Assembly (NCBI GenBank): GCA_965226545.1
Contig: OZ245364.1
Coordinates: forward strand, 124,001 to 188,000
DNA length: 64,000 nt
Origin: JAHRAW01 sp965226545
Lineage (GTDB): Bacteria; Pseudomonadota; Gammaproteobacteria; Arenicellales; Poriferihabitantaceae
Direction: 5' to 3'
Made by a program: the position numbers and the translations under genes. Within the stretch, counting starts at the first letter, position 1. Each line of letters opens with the position of its first letter. The notes below the pieces were generated by a model, which was not told the DNA's origin, did no database searches, and worked only from the letters and a program-made list of their open reading frames with translations. Below, piece after piece: positions 53,688 through 62,824 of the stretch.

Positions 53688-53933
53688 TTAACAAGAAATG
53701 TCTGCACTATAAAGATAATCGTCGTCAACGTAACCGCTAACATCACAGTCCTCTACAACGCTTTCTACTGCACTTGTGAAATCATAGTCATACCGCAAAT
53801 CATACGAATCCATGCCTGCAACTTCGGCTTTCGCCTCAAACGAGAGGAATCCTTCATCAGCCCTAAACAAAATTGCCAATGCAATGACAGTGGCGCCAAT
53901 TAATATGGCTTGCGGCGTAGTGATTTTTCTCAT
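53688..53933 (-). CDS. Hypothetical small acidic membrane-anchored protein
   Basis: 81 residues from the ATG at 53933. An N-terminal helix (QAILIGATVIALAILFRA) would place it in the membrane or serve as a signal. The rest is rich in Asp, Tyr and Ser (GMDSYDLRYDYDFTSAVESV, GYVDDDYLYSADISC) and holds two cysteines in the last 20 residues. No family recognised. It lies upstream of pckA on the same strand with a 67-nt gap. Coding status is supported by the clear membrane segment and ATG, not by homology. Confidence 0.45.
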   Translation of the reverse strand: MRKITTPQAILIGATVIALAILFRADEGFLSFEAKAEVAGMDSYDLRYDYDFTSAVESVVEDCDVSGYVDDDYLYSADISC

Positions 53934-54089
53934 AACAGATGCCTCTGCACGAAATTGTACGAACAAAACAAACGTCGCCGCACGACAAAATGAAACGGGC
54001 GATGCAGGATGCATAGTATCGCCGAATGCACGACGGATTCCAACCGCAACGATATTGCCGCCGCCGCCGCACTTTGCTACACTGCGCAT

Positions 54090-54192
54090 CGTCTCAACGG
54101 GGCGCTCTATGTTGATAGATGCGAGCTGAGAGGTGCAGATGCGCCGACCCGTGGAACCTGATCCAGATGATGCTGGCGGAGGGATTGAGACG
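54090..54192 (+). promoter_or_regulatory. TPP (thiamine pyrophosphate) riboswitch
   Basis: The THI-box consensus is nearly complete. P1 is the perfect 8-bp pair CGTCTCAA (54090-54097) with TTGAGACG (54185-54192). The core words are ACGGGGCGC, GCTGAGAGGTG, GACCCGTGGAACCTGATC and GATGATGCTGGCGGAGGGA, which form the two TPP-sensing arms. It lies 85 nt before the thiB start. Binding of TPP should lower thiBPQ expression, by family knowledge. The region after P1 (54193-54277) includes the ribosome site AGAGGTG, which may be masked. Confidence 0.97.
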
Positions 54193-54277
54193 CCGTCCAC
54201 TTCGGCTTGTGTTCGATGCCGCATGCGGATGGTCACCCCTTCGTCGGCTCGTCATGTCAACCGAAGAGGTGATTATC

Positions 54278-55270
54278 ATGCGTAAACTTTTTTTCCTGCT
54301 GACGGCGATTGCATCGTGCGCCGCCACTTTGCCGGTGTACGCCGCAAGCGTCACCGTCTACACCTACGATTCATTTGTCGCCGAATGGGGCCCGGGGCCG
54401 AAAATCAAGGCGGCGTTTGAAGCCGATTGCAACTGCACATTAAACTTCGTTGCGGTCGACAACTCCACCGGCATCTTAAGCCGCGTACAACTCGAAGGCC
54501 AAAGCACGCGCGCCGATGTCGTGCTCGGCTTGGATAACGCATTGATGGCCGACGCCAAAGCCACCGGCTTGCTGGCGCCGCACAATGTCGCGCTGGATAA
54601 ATTGCGTCTGCCGATTAACTGGCGCGATGAAATTTTCCTGCCGTTCGATTACGGTTATTTTGCCTTCATCTACGACAGCGAAAAGTTAACCGCGCCGCCG
54701 CGTTCGTTCGATGAATTGGCCGCAAACGACTCGCTGAAAATCCTCATTCAAGACCCGCGCAGCGCGACGCCGGGGCTTGGGTTGGTGTTGTGGGTGAAGG
54801 CGATTTACGGCGAGCGCGCGTTCGATATTTGGCGTGAACTGCGCGACAACATCGTCACCGTCACCGGCGGCTGGTCCGAATCCTACGGAATGTTTTTGGA
54901 CGGCGAGGCCGATTTGACATTGAGTTATTCGACTTCGCCGGCGTATCACATCACCGCCGACCAAACCGACCGTTATCGCGCCGCGCAATTCGATGCCGGA
55001 CACGGCATGCAAATCGAAGTCGCCGCGCAACTTCGCAACGCGCCCAACCCGGCATTGGCGCAACGCTTCATGCACTTTATCGCCGCGCAAAAATTCCAAG
55101 ATGCGATTCCCTCCGGCAACTGGATGTATCCGGTGATTGAATTGCAAGACGGCTTGCCGCCGGCGTTCGCGCAATTAATTGCGCCCAAGCCGTTGTTGTT
55201 GGACTTTGAGGAAATCGCCGCCCACAAAGCCGAATGGGTCGATGAATTCCTGCGCGCCTTGCGCGATTGA
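54278..55270 (+). CDS. thiB: Thiamine ABC transporter, periplasmic binding protein
   Basis: 330 residues from ATG 54278, which has AGAGGTG 8 nt upstream; an ATG at 54119 lies in the riboswitch and is not used. Signal peptide MRKLFFLLTAIASCAATLPV cleaved near VYA/AS. The mature part begins VTVYTYDSFVAEWGPGPKIK AAFEADCNC, a ThiB-like start, with DVVLGLDNALMADAKATGLL, FLPFDYGYFAFIYDSEKL and the ligand-loop VTGGWSESYGMFLDGEADLT LSYSTSPAYH. Binds thiamine or its phosphates in the periplasm. First of thiBPQ under the TPP riboswitch. Confidence 0.95.
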   Translation: MRKLFFLLTAIASCAATLPVYAASVTVYTYDSFVAEWGPGPKIKAAFEADCNCTLNFVAVDNSTGILSRVQLEGQSTRADVVLGLDNALMADAKATGLLAPHNVALDKLRLPINWRDEIFLPFDYGYFAFIYDSEKLTAPPRSFDELAANDSLKILIQDPRSATPGLGLVLWVKAIYGERAFDIWRELRDNIVTVTGGWSESYGMFLDGEADLTLSYSTSPAYHITADQTDRYRAAQFDAGHGMQIEVAAQLRNAPNPALAQRFMHFIAAQKFQDAIPSGNWMYPVIELQDGLPPAFAQLIAPKPLLLDFEEIAAHKAEWVDEFLRALRD

Positions 55271-55284
55271 CACGACCGCATTCG

Positions 55285-56868
55285 ATGGCCGGCATCCTCA
55301 CCGCCGCGTGCATATTGACGCTGGTGCTGTGCGCACTCGGCGCGTTGGCGCACGCGGCCGGTGCGATTGAATTAATCGATGTTTGGCGCCAACCGCAAAC
55401 CGTGGCGATTGTGCGTTTCACCTTAATACAAGCGACTGCATCGGCCGCGTTAAGCGTCGTCGCCGCATTGTTTTTTGCGCGCGCCCTTGCGCGTCGTACG
55501 CGGTTTCGCGGACGCGCTTGGTTGATTGGGCTCAGCCATGTTGCGTTGGTGATGCCGTCGATGGTCGCGGCACTCGGCGTGGTCGCGGTGCATGGGCGAA
55601 GCGGTTGGGTCAATCATTGGCTGCAAACTTTCGGCGATGCGCGCGCCGATTATTTATACGGATTGACCGGCGTATTAATCGCGCATGTTTTTTTTAACGC
55701 GCCGCTGGCCGCGCGCATTTTGTTAAACGGTTTAACGCAAACGCCGCACCACCATTGGCAACTCGCCCGCCTGTACGGCATGACGCCGCGCGATATTTTT
55801 TGGCGGATTGATTGGCCGGTGTTGCGCGGGTTAATCCCCGGCGTGTTCGGCTTGGTGTTTTTGTTGTGCTTTACTTCGTTTGCGATTGTGTTGACCTTGG
55901 GCGGCGGGCCGCGCGCGGCCACTTTGGAGACGGCCATTTATCAGGCGATTCGTTTCGATTTTGATTTGTCGCGCGCGGTTGCGTTGTCGTTGTTGCAAAT
56001 TTTCATTTGCTTGTTGTTGGCGTTGGCGTTTTTTGCCAAACACAACGCCCTGCCGTTGCGCGCCGCCGATGTCGCCGCCATCGACCGTCCGGACGCCGCC
56101 TTTGCGAAGACGCGCATTATCGATGGCCTGGTGTTGACGGTGATGGCGTTGTTTTTACTGTCGCCGCCGATTGCCGTGTTGCTCAAAACATTCGATGCCA
56201 ACGGTTGGCAAATAATCAAAGCCGCGCACTTTTGGCGCGCGCTGTTTTGGTCATTGTTAATTTCCGTTTGCGCCGGCGTGTTGTCATGCGCCTGCGCCTT
56301 GGCGTTGGCAAATTGGACCGCCACCTTGCGCTTGGCGCGCGCGCGCATTGCGATTGTCCCCGAGACCATCGGCTTGATGACGTTGTTGGTGCCGCCGATG
56401 GCGTTCGGCGCCGGGTTGTTTTTATTCTTGCGCAACTTCACCGATGCCTTGTCGCTTGGCCCGTTGTTGGTGGTGTTGCTGAATGCGCTGCTGACTTTGG
56501 CGTTTGCGCTGCGCATCATCGCCCCGCCGCTGCTGACCGCCCGCGCGCGTTTCGACCGGCTATGCACCGCACTCGGGTTGCGCGCGCGACATCAATGGCG
56601 ACATGTATTGTTGCCGACGGTATCGACCGCGTGTTGGTTTGCATTGGCGGTGGCGTGCGCATTGTCGCTCGGCGACCTGGGCGTAATCGCGCTGTTCGGC
56701 ACCGACCAATTGCGCACCCTGCCGCTGTTAATGTATCGCCTCATCAGCCATTATCGAATCGAACAAGCGGCTGTGGTTGCATTGGTGTTGTGTCTGCTGT
56801 GCCTGTTGCTGTTCGTCGCCGCCGACCGCGCAAGCCGCAAACGGCGGGCGGTTGATGGCGCGTATTAA
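55285..56868 (+). CDS. thiP: Thiamine ABC transporter permease
   Basis: 527 residues from ATG 55285; a TTG at 55267 overlapping the thiB stop is an alternative start that adds six residues. Two fused permease halves with about twelve helices and two coupling 'EAA' loops: LARLYGMTPRDIFWRIDWPV LRG near 160 and LCTALGLRARHQWRHVLLPT in the second half. LCFTSFAIVLTLGGGPRAAT LETAIYQAI and CALSLGDLGVIALFGTDQLR TLPLLMYRLI are ThiP signatures. Works with ThiB and ThiQ. Confidence 0.93.
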   Translation: MAGILTAACILTLVLCALGALAHAAGAIELIDVWRQPQTVAIVRFTLIQATASAALSVVAALFFARALARRTRFRGRAWLIGLSHVALVMPSMVAALGVVAVHGRSGWVNHWLQTFGDARADYLYGLTGVLIAHVFFNAPLAARILLNGLTQTPHHHWQLARLYGMTPRDIFWRIDWPVLRGLIPGVFGLVFLLCFTSFAIVLTLGGGPRAATLETAIYQAIRFDFDLSRAVALSLLQIFICLLLALAFFAKHNALPLRAADVAAIDRPDAAFAKTRIIDGLVLTVMALFLLSPPIAVLLKTFDANGWQIIKAAHFWRALFWSLLISVCAGVLSCACALALANWTATLRLARARIAIVPETIGLMTLLVPPMAFGAGLFLFLRNFTDALSLGPLLVVLLNALLTLAFALRIIAPPLLTARARFDRLCTALGLRARHQWRHVLLPTVSTACWFALAVACALSLGDLGVIALFGTDQLRTLPLLMYRLISHYRIEQAAVVALVLCLLCLLLFVAADRASRKRRAVDGAY

Positions 56869-56993
56869 TGATGCATATTAATGACTCAGTTGACTGTGCA
56901 GTTGACGATGCAGTTAACCTTGCGACTAACAACACGGTTAATCCTGCGGTTAACGATGCCGCCGACGACGCGAAAAATAACCGACGCGCACCA

Positions 56994-57635
56994 ATGAACA
57001 ATACCTCGCCAATGTTGGAAGTAACCCAGGTTTGTTACGCCTATCCAACGGCGACCATCCGCGCCGATTTTTGCGCGGCGCGCGCGCAAAGCGCGGCGTT
57101 GATGGGCGCAAGCGGCGCCGGCAAATCGACCATACTCAACCTCATCGCCGGCTTGCTGCATCCCCATGGCGGCGATGTGCGCATCGATGGGCAAAGCGTA
57201 TTGACCTTGCCGCCGGCGCAACGTCCGTTGACCTATTTATTCCAAACCGACAATTTATTCGCGCATCTTTCAGTGCGACAAAACATTGCGATTGGCTTGC
57301 GCCCGAATTTGCGTTTGTCGGAAGCCGAAGCCGAAGCCGTCGACCGCGCATTGGGGTGGGTGGCGTTGCACTCATTCGATGCGCGCAAGCCCGGCGATTT
57401 ATCCGGCGGGCAACAACAACGAGTCGCCTTGGCGCGGTGCTTTGCGCGTTGCGCGATGCAACATCGCCCGCTGCTGATGTTGGATGAACCGTTCACCGGC
57501 TTGGACGAGTCACTCAAAACCGAAATGGTCGAATTGCTCCACGCCTTACAAGCGGCGCATTCGCTCACCATCCTCATCGCCACCCACCAACAACAAGACG
57601 CCGAACGCCTGCGCGCGAAAATTGTGCGGGTGTAA
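56994..57635 (+). CDS. thiQ: Thiamine ABC transporter ATP-binding protein
   Basis: 213 residues from ATG 56994. Walker A GASGAGKSTILNLIAGLL, Q-loop LFQTDNLFAHLSV, signature LSGGQQQRVALARCFARC, Walker B LLMLDEPFTGLD and switch His in IATHQQQD. The frame is open back to 56868, where an ATG shares a base with the thiP stop (TAATG). That version would add 42 residues of Asn/Asp/Val-rich repeat sequence of the kind that fills spacers here, so I take the shorter form; the choice is not certain. Confidence 0.9.
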   Translation: MNNTSPMLEVTQVCYAYPTATIRADFCAARAQSAALMGASGAGKSTILNLIAGLLHPHGGDVRIDGQSVLTLPPAQRPLTYLFQTDNLFAHLSVRQNIAIGLRPNLRLSEAEAEAVDRALGWVALHSFDARKPGDLSGGQQQRVALARCFARCAMQHRPLLMLDEPFTGLDESLKTEMVELLHALQAAHSLTILIATHQQQDAERLRAKIVRV

Positions 57636-57872
57636 TGCGGTTAATTTGTTAAGTGAATTGATGCGGTAACGAATCGCGTTGTTTGTGAAATTAACTTGCG
57701 CGGGATTAACTTATGCGACGGTAACTTATGAAGTTAACGTGCATAAATAATTTGTTATTAACTTATGTGGACTTGTATAAACTTGCGCACAGTTAACTTG
57801 CGCGATGTTAATGATGAAATTAACTTATAAAAGTGAACTTGCGAAAGTTAACTTACGAAGTTAACGCACAAA
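57636..57872. repeat. Degenerate TTAACTT repeat array between thiQ and the GFA gene
   Basis: At least six copies of a RTTAACTTRYG-type word occur here (for example ATTAACTTGCG, ATTAACTTATG, GTTAACTTGCG, GTTAACTTACG), and several variants (GGTAACTTATG, GTGAACTTGCG). Spacing is irregular, about 17-45 bp. The array fills the whole spacer between two converging genes. No gene or terminator is seen in it. Confidence 0.75.
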
Positions 57873-58298
57873 TTATTCCCCCGGCTCGCCAAGCCAACGC
57901 GGCGTTTCATCATCCGCCTCGACCAATCGCGCAATCCACGGCTGCGCATTGCGCATCCAAATATGCGCGTGCGGCGTCAACTCGGCGAGGTCATCCAAAC
58001 TGCCGGCTTTGATGCTGTATTGCGTCGGCGATTCGCCTTGATGATACAACCGCGTGCCGCATCGCCCGCAAAACGCGCAATGTTTCACCGCCCCGCTGCG
58101 CCCATGCGTCGTCCAAATGCGCGGCGTCTCGCCCGACCATTGCACCGCCTCGGCGGCGATAATTAACGACAGCCCAAACGCCGCGGCGGATTGCTTTTGA
58201 CAATCGCGACAATGGCAGGCGTAAAAATCCAACGGCGCGCCGCGCAACCGATAACGAATCGCGCCGCATTGACAACCGCCTTCGCGGAGGGTGGACAT
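57873..58298 (-). CDS. GFA-family (glutathione-dependent formaldehyde-activating-like) protein
   Basis: 141 residues. Zinc-binding cysteines in the family order: GGCQCGAIRYRL near 8-19, ACHCRDCQKQSAAAFGLSLI near 27-46, and FCGRCGTRLYHQ near 76-87. Members include the debated formaldehyde/GSH adduct enzyme and many of unknown function; CENP-V-like proteins share the fold. The substrate is not known here. Cytoplasmic, single gene. Confidence 0.88.
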   Translation of the reverse strand: MSTLREGGCQCGAIRYRLRGAPLDFYACHCRDCQKQSAAAFGLSLIIAAEAVQWSGETPRIWTTHGRSGAVKHCAFCGRCGTRLYHQGESPTQYSIKAGSLDDLAELTPHAHIWMRNAQPWIARLVEADDETPRWLGEPGE

Positions 58299-58466
58299 TT
58301 GATTTTGTCGAGTGAGTGGGGTTAACGCGTCGGATTAAACCGTCGCCGCATTGATGATTAAGACGATGGATTAACTTGTCGATGAACTTGTCGATTAATC
58401 GGTCGATTAACTTAACGCGAAATTAATTAACGTTAACTTAAACCGTCCGCATTAATACCGTGCACA

Positions 58467-60986
58467 TTACGCGCGCAAACGTTCGTTGTCCGGGTCATAC
58501 GGTGATTCGGCAATCACAGTCGCCGCGTGTCGTTTGCCGAGAATTTCGATTTCGAGTTGCGTGCCAACTTCAGCCAGCGGCGGCTGCACCAACCCCAACG
58601 CGAGCGATTTTTGCGTGCGATAGCCGAAGCCGCCCGAGGTGGCGCGCCCGACCAATTCATCGCCGCGGTAAATCGCTTCCGAACCGCGCGCATCGGCGTC
58701 GCTGACGCCGCCGACCTCCAACGTAACGAAGGCGTTGGCAAAGCCGCGTTTTTGCCAGGCGAGCAACGCCTGTTTGCCGATGAAATCCTCCTTATCGAAT
58801 CGCACAAATCGCTCCAAGCCGGATTCGAGGGCGGCGTATTCAATCGACATCTCGCGCGGAATCAACCGATAGGATTTTTCCAAGCGCATCGAATCCATCG
58901 CGCGAATGCCGAACGGTTTGATGTTGTATTGCGCGCCGGCTTTCATGATGCGGTCGAAAATGTAGTTTTGCATCTCTATCGGATGATGCAGTTCGAAGCC
59001 CAATTCACCGACAAAGTTGACGCGCAACAAATGCGCTTGCGCCGCGTCGATGTTGACGAAACGGCCGCTCAGCCAACGAAACGCCTGCGCGGATAAATCG
59101 GTGTCGGTTAATTGCTGCAACACTTCGCGCGATTTCGGCCCGGCGACCACCAACACACCGTGTGCGGTGGTGATTTTTTCCAACTTCACACTGTCGTTCG
59201 GGCTGTTGCCGTCCGGGCGCAATTTGCATAAATAATCCCAATCATGCCGTTCCATCGCCCCGGCTGAGACGAGGTAATAATGTTGTTCGCCGGTTTTATA
59301 GACGGTGAATTCGGCGCGCACCCCGCCGTTTTGCGACAGCAGATGACACAAGCCAACGCGCCCCACAGTGCGCGGGATGCGATTGCAAAACAGTGATTCG
59401 AGCCAGGCATGCGCGCCGCCGCCGCTGACCGTGAATTTGGAAAACGCGCTCATGTCCAACACGCCGACGTGTTCGGCGACATGCTTGCATTCTTCGCCGA
59501 CGAAGGCGAAATAGTTCGAGCGGCGAAACGAGTATCTTTCGACGACTCGTCCATCCGCCAACGGCGGCGAAGTGTTGGTGTTGAGCAGCACCTCGCCGGC
59601 GCCGATTTGGTCGGCGGGCAATTCATAGCCCGGCGGCGCAAACCAATTGGCGCGTTCCCAGCCGTACAGATGCCCAAACACCGCCCCGAGTGCTTTCAGG
59701 CGGTCATAGCACGGCGCGGTTTTCAGCGGCGTGGCGGTTGCGCGTTCTTCATCGGGGTAATGCGTCGTAAACACATTGCGATAGGCTTCCTCGTTTTTTT
59801 CGCGCAAATAGCCGCGCGCCGCATACGGGCCAAACCGACGCGGGTCGACGCCGTTCATATCGACGCTCGGTTCGCCGTCCACAATCCATTTGGCCAATTG
59901 CCAACCGGCGCCGCCGGCGGCGGTGACGCCGAAACTGTGGCCTTCGCTCAGCCAAAAGTTTTTCAGCCCCCAGGCCGGCCCGACGATGGGGTTGCCGTCC
60001 GGGGTGTAGGCGATGGCGCCGTTGTAGATTTGCTTGACGCCGACTTCGCCAAACGCCGGCACGCGATGAATGCACGCTTCGATGTGCGCTTCGATTCGGT
60101 CGAGGTCGCCTTGGAACAATTCGTTTTCGCATTCCTCGGCCGGGCCGTCGACATAACAACACGGCGCACCGCGTTCGTAGATGCCGAGTATCATCCCGCC
60201 GGCTTCTTCGCGCAGATAGTAGCCGGCGTCGGATTCGCGCAACACGCCCTGCTCGGGCAGCCCTTTTTCCTTGCGCGCCAAAATCTGCGGATGCGGTTCG
60301 GTGACGATGTATTGATGTTCGACCGGTATCACCGGAATATCCAGCCCGACCATCGCCCCAGTGTTGCGCGCAAAATTGCCGCTGCAGGAAACTACATGCT
60401 CGCAGGCAATCTCGCCTTTGTCGGTCTCGACCACCCAGCCGTCGGCGCATTGGCGCAGCCCGATGACTTTGGTGTGGCGATAAATCTGCGCGCCGCGATT
60501 GCGCGCGCCTTTGGCCAAGGCGGTGGTTAAATCATTCGGCTGGATATAGCCGTCCTGCGGGTGTTGGATCGCCCCGACCAAGCCGTCGGTGTTGCACAAC
60601 GGCCAGCATTCGCCGACTTGTTCGGGGGTGAGGAATTTGATTTGCACGCCGACCGTGCGCCCGACGCCGGCGTAATAACGGTATTCGTCCATGCGGTCTT
60701 CGGTGCACGCCAGGCGGATGTTGCTGACTTGGCGAAAGCCAACCGACAAGCCGGTTTCCTCTTCGAGTTCCTGATAAAACCGCACCGAATATTGATGCAA
60801 TTTACCGACCGAATAACTCATGTTAAACAACGGCAACAAGCCGGCCGCATGCCAAGTCGAGCCGGTGGTCAATTCTTTGCGTTCGACCAAGACGACATCA
60901 TCCCAGCCTTTTTGCGCGAGATGATAAAGCGTGCTGACGCCAACCACACCGCCGCCGATGACCACCGCTTTGGCTTTGGATTTCAT
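58467..60986 (-). CDS. FAD-dependent dehydrogenase with GcvT-like C-terminal half (dimethylglycine/sarcosine dehydrogenase family)
   Basis: 839 residues. N-terminal FAD fold AVVIGGGVVGVSTLYHLAQK near 8-27, and GSTWHAAGLLPLFN, the family sequence that carries the His forming the covalent FAD bond in mammalian dimethylglycine dehydrogenase. The middle holds GHSFGVTAAGGAGWQLAKWI, the DAO end. The C-terminal 400 residues are a folate-binding aminomethyltransferase-type domain (GVLDMSAFSKFTVSGGGAHA, then GIRAMDSMRLEKSYRLIPRE). Such proteins demethylate N-methylglycines and pass the one-carbon unit to tetrahydrofolate. Exact substrate is open; no other one-carbon gene is adjacent. Confidence 0.9.
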   Translation of the reverse strand: MKSKAKAVVIGGGVVGVSTLYHLAQKGWDDVVLVERKELTTGSTWHAAGLLPLFNMSYSVGKLHQYSVRFYQELEEETGLSVGFRQVSNIRLACTEDRMDEYRYYAGVGRTVGVQIKFLTPEQVGECWPLCNTDGLVGAIQHPQDGYIQPNDLTTALAKGARNRGAQIYRHTKVIGLRQCADGWVVETDKGEIACEHVVSCSGNFARNTGAMVGLDIPVIPVEHQYIVTEPHPQILARKEKGLPEQGVLRESDAGYYLREEAGGMILGIYERGAPCCYVDGPAEECENELFQGDLDRIEAHIEACIHRVPAFGEVGVKQIYNGAIAYTPDGNPIVGPAWGLKNFWLSEGHSFGVTAAGGAGWQLAKWIVDGEPSVDMNGVDPRRFGPYAARGYLREKNEEAYRNVFTTHYPDEERATATPLKTAPCYDRLKALGAVFGHLYGWERANWFAPPGYELPADQIGAGEVLLNTNTSPPLADGRVVERYSFRRSNYFAFVGEECKHVAEHVGVLDMSAFSKFTVSGGGAHAWLESLFCNRIPRTVGRVGLCHLLSQNGGVRAEFTVYKTGEQHYYLVSAGAMERHDWDYLCKLRPDGNSPNDSVKLEKITTAHGVLVVAGPKSREVLQQLTDTDLSAQAFRWLSGRFVNIDAAQAHLLRVNFVGELGFELHHPIEMQNYIFDRIMKAGAQYNIKPFGIRAMDSMRLEKSYRLIPREMSIEYAALESGLERFVRFDKEDFIGKQALLAWQKRGFANAFVTLEVGGVSDADARGSEAIYRGDELVGRATSGGFGYRTQKSLALGLVQPPLAEVGTQLEIEILGKRHAATVIAESPYDPDNERLRA

Positions 60987-61477
60987 TGGATTAAGTTCCG
61001 TGGGGGGTTAAGGGGTTAATGGGGTTGGGGAATTAAATGTCGATGCCGACCGAGACGCTTTTTACCAAGAGTCGTTGCGCGAGTCATTAATAGTGACATC
61101 AAGTTACAGTAGTGACATCGCACTGACATATTAAGTGACATCGTTCAAGTGGCATCGACCAATGTCGACCGCCGCCGCCAAACCGCCGCGTGATTTTACT
61201 GCAAACCGCCGCACAATTCACAATGCGTCTGTGATTCGATAGGGTGCGCCGTCGTGCGCCAAACCACTGTAAGACAATCGCAAGGCACGCAATTTAATTC
61301 GACTTAAGGCGCATTAATTCGAACTAATTCGAACTTTAATTCGATTAACGCCATTCGCAATTGGCAAGCGATTGGATTTTTCGCTACACTTGCATTCGCG
61401 GCTTGCCCGTCATTGATGAACAAAAATTCACAACACCAACTCAACCAAACCAAACGACCAAAAGCGGGTAACTTGAG
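60987..61477. other. Spacer upstream of dnaA
   Basis: 491 bases without a gene. AGTGACATC occurs at 61091, 61110 and 61133, with looser copies at 61122 and 61147. The last 180 bases are AT-rich and must hold the dnaA promoter, but no clear -35/-10 pair stands out. DnaA boxes are not obvious here, unlike the region after dnaA. Confidence 0.6.
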
Positions 61478-62824
61478 ATGCCTTCGCCACTGTGGAATCA
61501 ATGCGTTGACCGATTGCGCGAGCAACTCTCGGAAGCCGATTTGGATGCATGGATTGCCCCGCTTCAGCCGGTGCAGCAAAACGACGCCTTAACCCTGCTG
61601 GCGCCGAATCGCTATGTGCTGGAATACGTCCAAGCCAATTTAATCGGGCCAATCGAGAAAGTGGTGGCCACCACCGGGCGCGGCATCGGGCGGGTGACGA
61701 TTGAAATCGGCGCACACAGCGTCGAAACCCCGCCGCCACCAGCCGCCGAAACCGCCGCCGACTCGCCCGAAGCCGCGCCAAAGCGCGCCGCGGGCGGCTA
61801 TCAGCGCGGCGCGTTATTCGATGAATACACCTTCGCCAAACATATCGAGGGCGATTCCAACAATATCGCGCGCGCCGCGGCGATGCGCGTCAGCGATTGC
61901 CCGGGCGAATCCTACAACCCGCTGTTTATCTACGGACAAGTCGGGCTCGGCAAAACCCACCTGATGCAAGCCGCCGGACATCGCATGCGCGAACGCAACC
62001 CCAACGCCAAAATCGTCTATGTGCATTCCGAGACCTTCGTTAATCAGATAGTCGATGCGGTGCGCACCAACAGCACGCGCGATTTCAAACGCCATTACCG
62101 CTCGATTGACGCCTTGTTGGTCGACGACATCCAGTTTTTTGCGCGCAAAACCCAATCGCAAGAGGAGTTTTTTCACACCTTCAACACGCTGTCCGAAAAA
62201 CGCCGGCAAATCATCGTCACCAGCGACCGCCTGCCGACGGCGATTTCCGATGTCGAAGACCGATTGTTGTCGCGGTTTGGCGCCGGCTTGCAGGTGTGCA
62301 TCGAAGCGCCCGAATTGGAAACCCGCGTCGCGATTTTGGAAAAACGCGCGTTTCAACACGGCATCATCCTGCCGAATGATGTCGCGTATTTTATCGCCCA
62401 TGCGTTTCGTTCCAATGTGCGCGAATTGGTCGGCGCCTTGCATCGGGTTTTCGCGCACGCCGAATTCACCGGACGGCGAGTCGACACCGACCTTGCGCAT
62501 TTGGCATTGCGTGACTCGCTGCGCGACCAACAACTGCGCTTTAATATCGACAGCATCCAACGCACCGTTGCCGATTATTATCGCCTGCGCGTCGCCGACC
62601 TCACTTCCAAACTGCGCACGCGCAGCATTGCCCGCCCACGTCAATTGGCGATGTACCTGGCCAAGGAATACACCGAACTAAGTTTGACAAAAATCGGCGA
62701 CCGCTTCGGCGGACGCGACCACACCACCGTGTTGCACGCCCATCGCACGATTAAAAAACTGATGGAAATCGACGCACAACTTAAATTGGATTGCGCCAAT
62801 GTCCGGCGAATTCTTGGCGTATAG
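61478..62824 (+). CDS. dnaA: Chromosomal replication initiator DnaA
   Basis: 448 residues. All four domains are readable: N-terminal domain LWNQCVDRLREQLSEADLDA WIAPLQPV, a short Pro/Ala linker (about 85-105), the AAA+ domain with Walker A YGQVGLGKTHLMQAAGHRM and Walker B DALLVDDIQFFARK, and the DNA-binding domain with ARPRQLAMYLAKEYTELSLT KIGDRFGGRDHTTVLHAHRT. Walker A has GQVG instead of the common GGVG. Binds DnaA boxes and opens the origin. The DnaA boxes after the gene suggest a nearby origin. Confidence 0.98.
   Translation: MPSPLWNQCVDRLREQLSEADLDAWIAPLQPVQQNDALTLLAPNRYVLEYVQANLIGPIEKVVATTGRGIGRVTIEIGAHSVETPPPPAAETAADSPEAAPKRAAGGYQRGALFDEYTFAKHIEGDSNNIARAAAMRVSDCPGESYNPLFIYGQVGLGKTHLMQAAGHRMRERNPNAKIVYVHSETFVNQIVDAVRTNSTRDFKRHYRSIDALLVDDIQFFARKTQSQEEFFHTFNTLSEKRRQIIVTSDRLPTAISDVEDRLLSRFGAGLQVCIEAPELETRVAILEKRAFQHGIILPNDVAYFIAHAFRSNVRELVGALHRVFAHAEFTGRRVDTDLAHLALRDSLRDQQLRFNIDSIQRTVADYYRLRVADLTSKLRTRSIARPRQLAMYLAKEYTELSLTKIGDRFGGRDHTTVLHAHRTIKKLMEIDAQLKLDCANVRRILGV

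Noticed and set aside
55941..56855. Frames of 208 (minus) and 282 (plus) codons
   Set aside because: Both are shadows of thiP, which has clear permease signatures in its own frame.
59409..60530. 373-codon plus-strand frame
   Set aside because: It is opposite the flavoprotein gene with intact FAD and folate motifs; no family seen in the frame.
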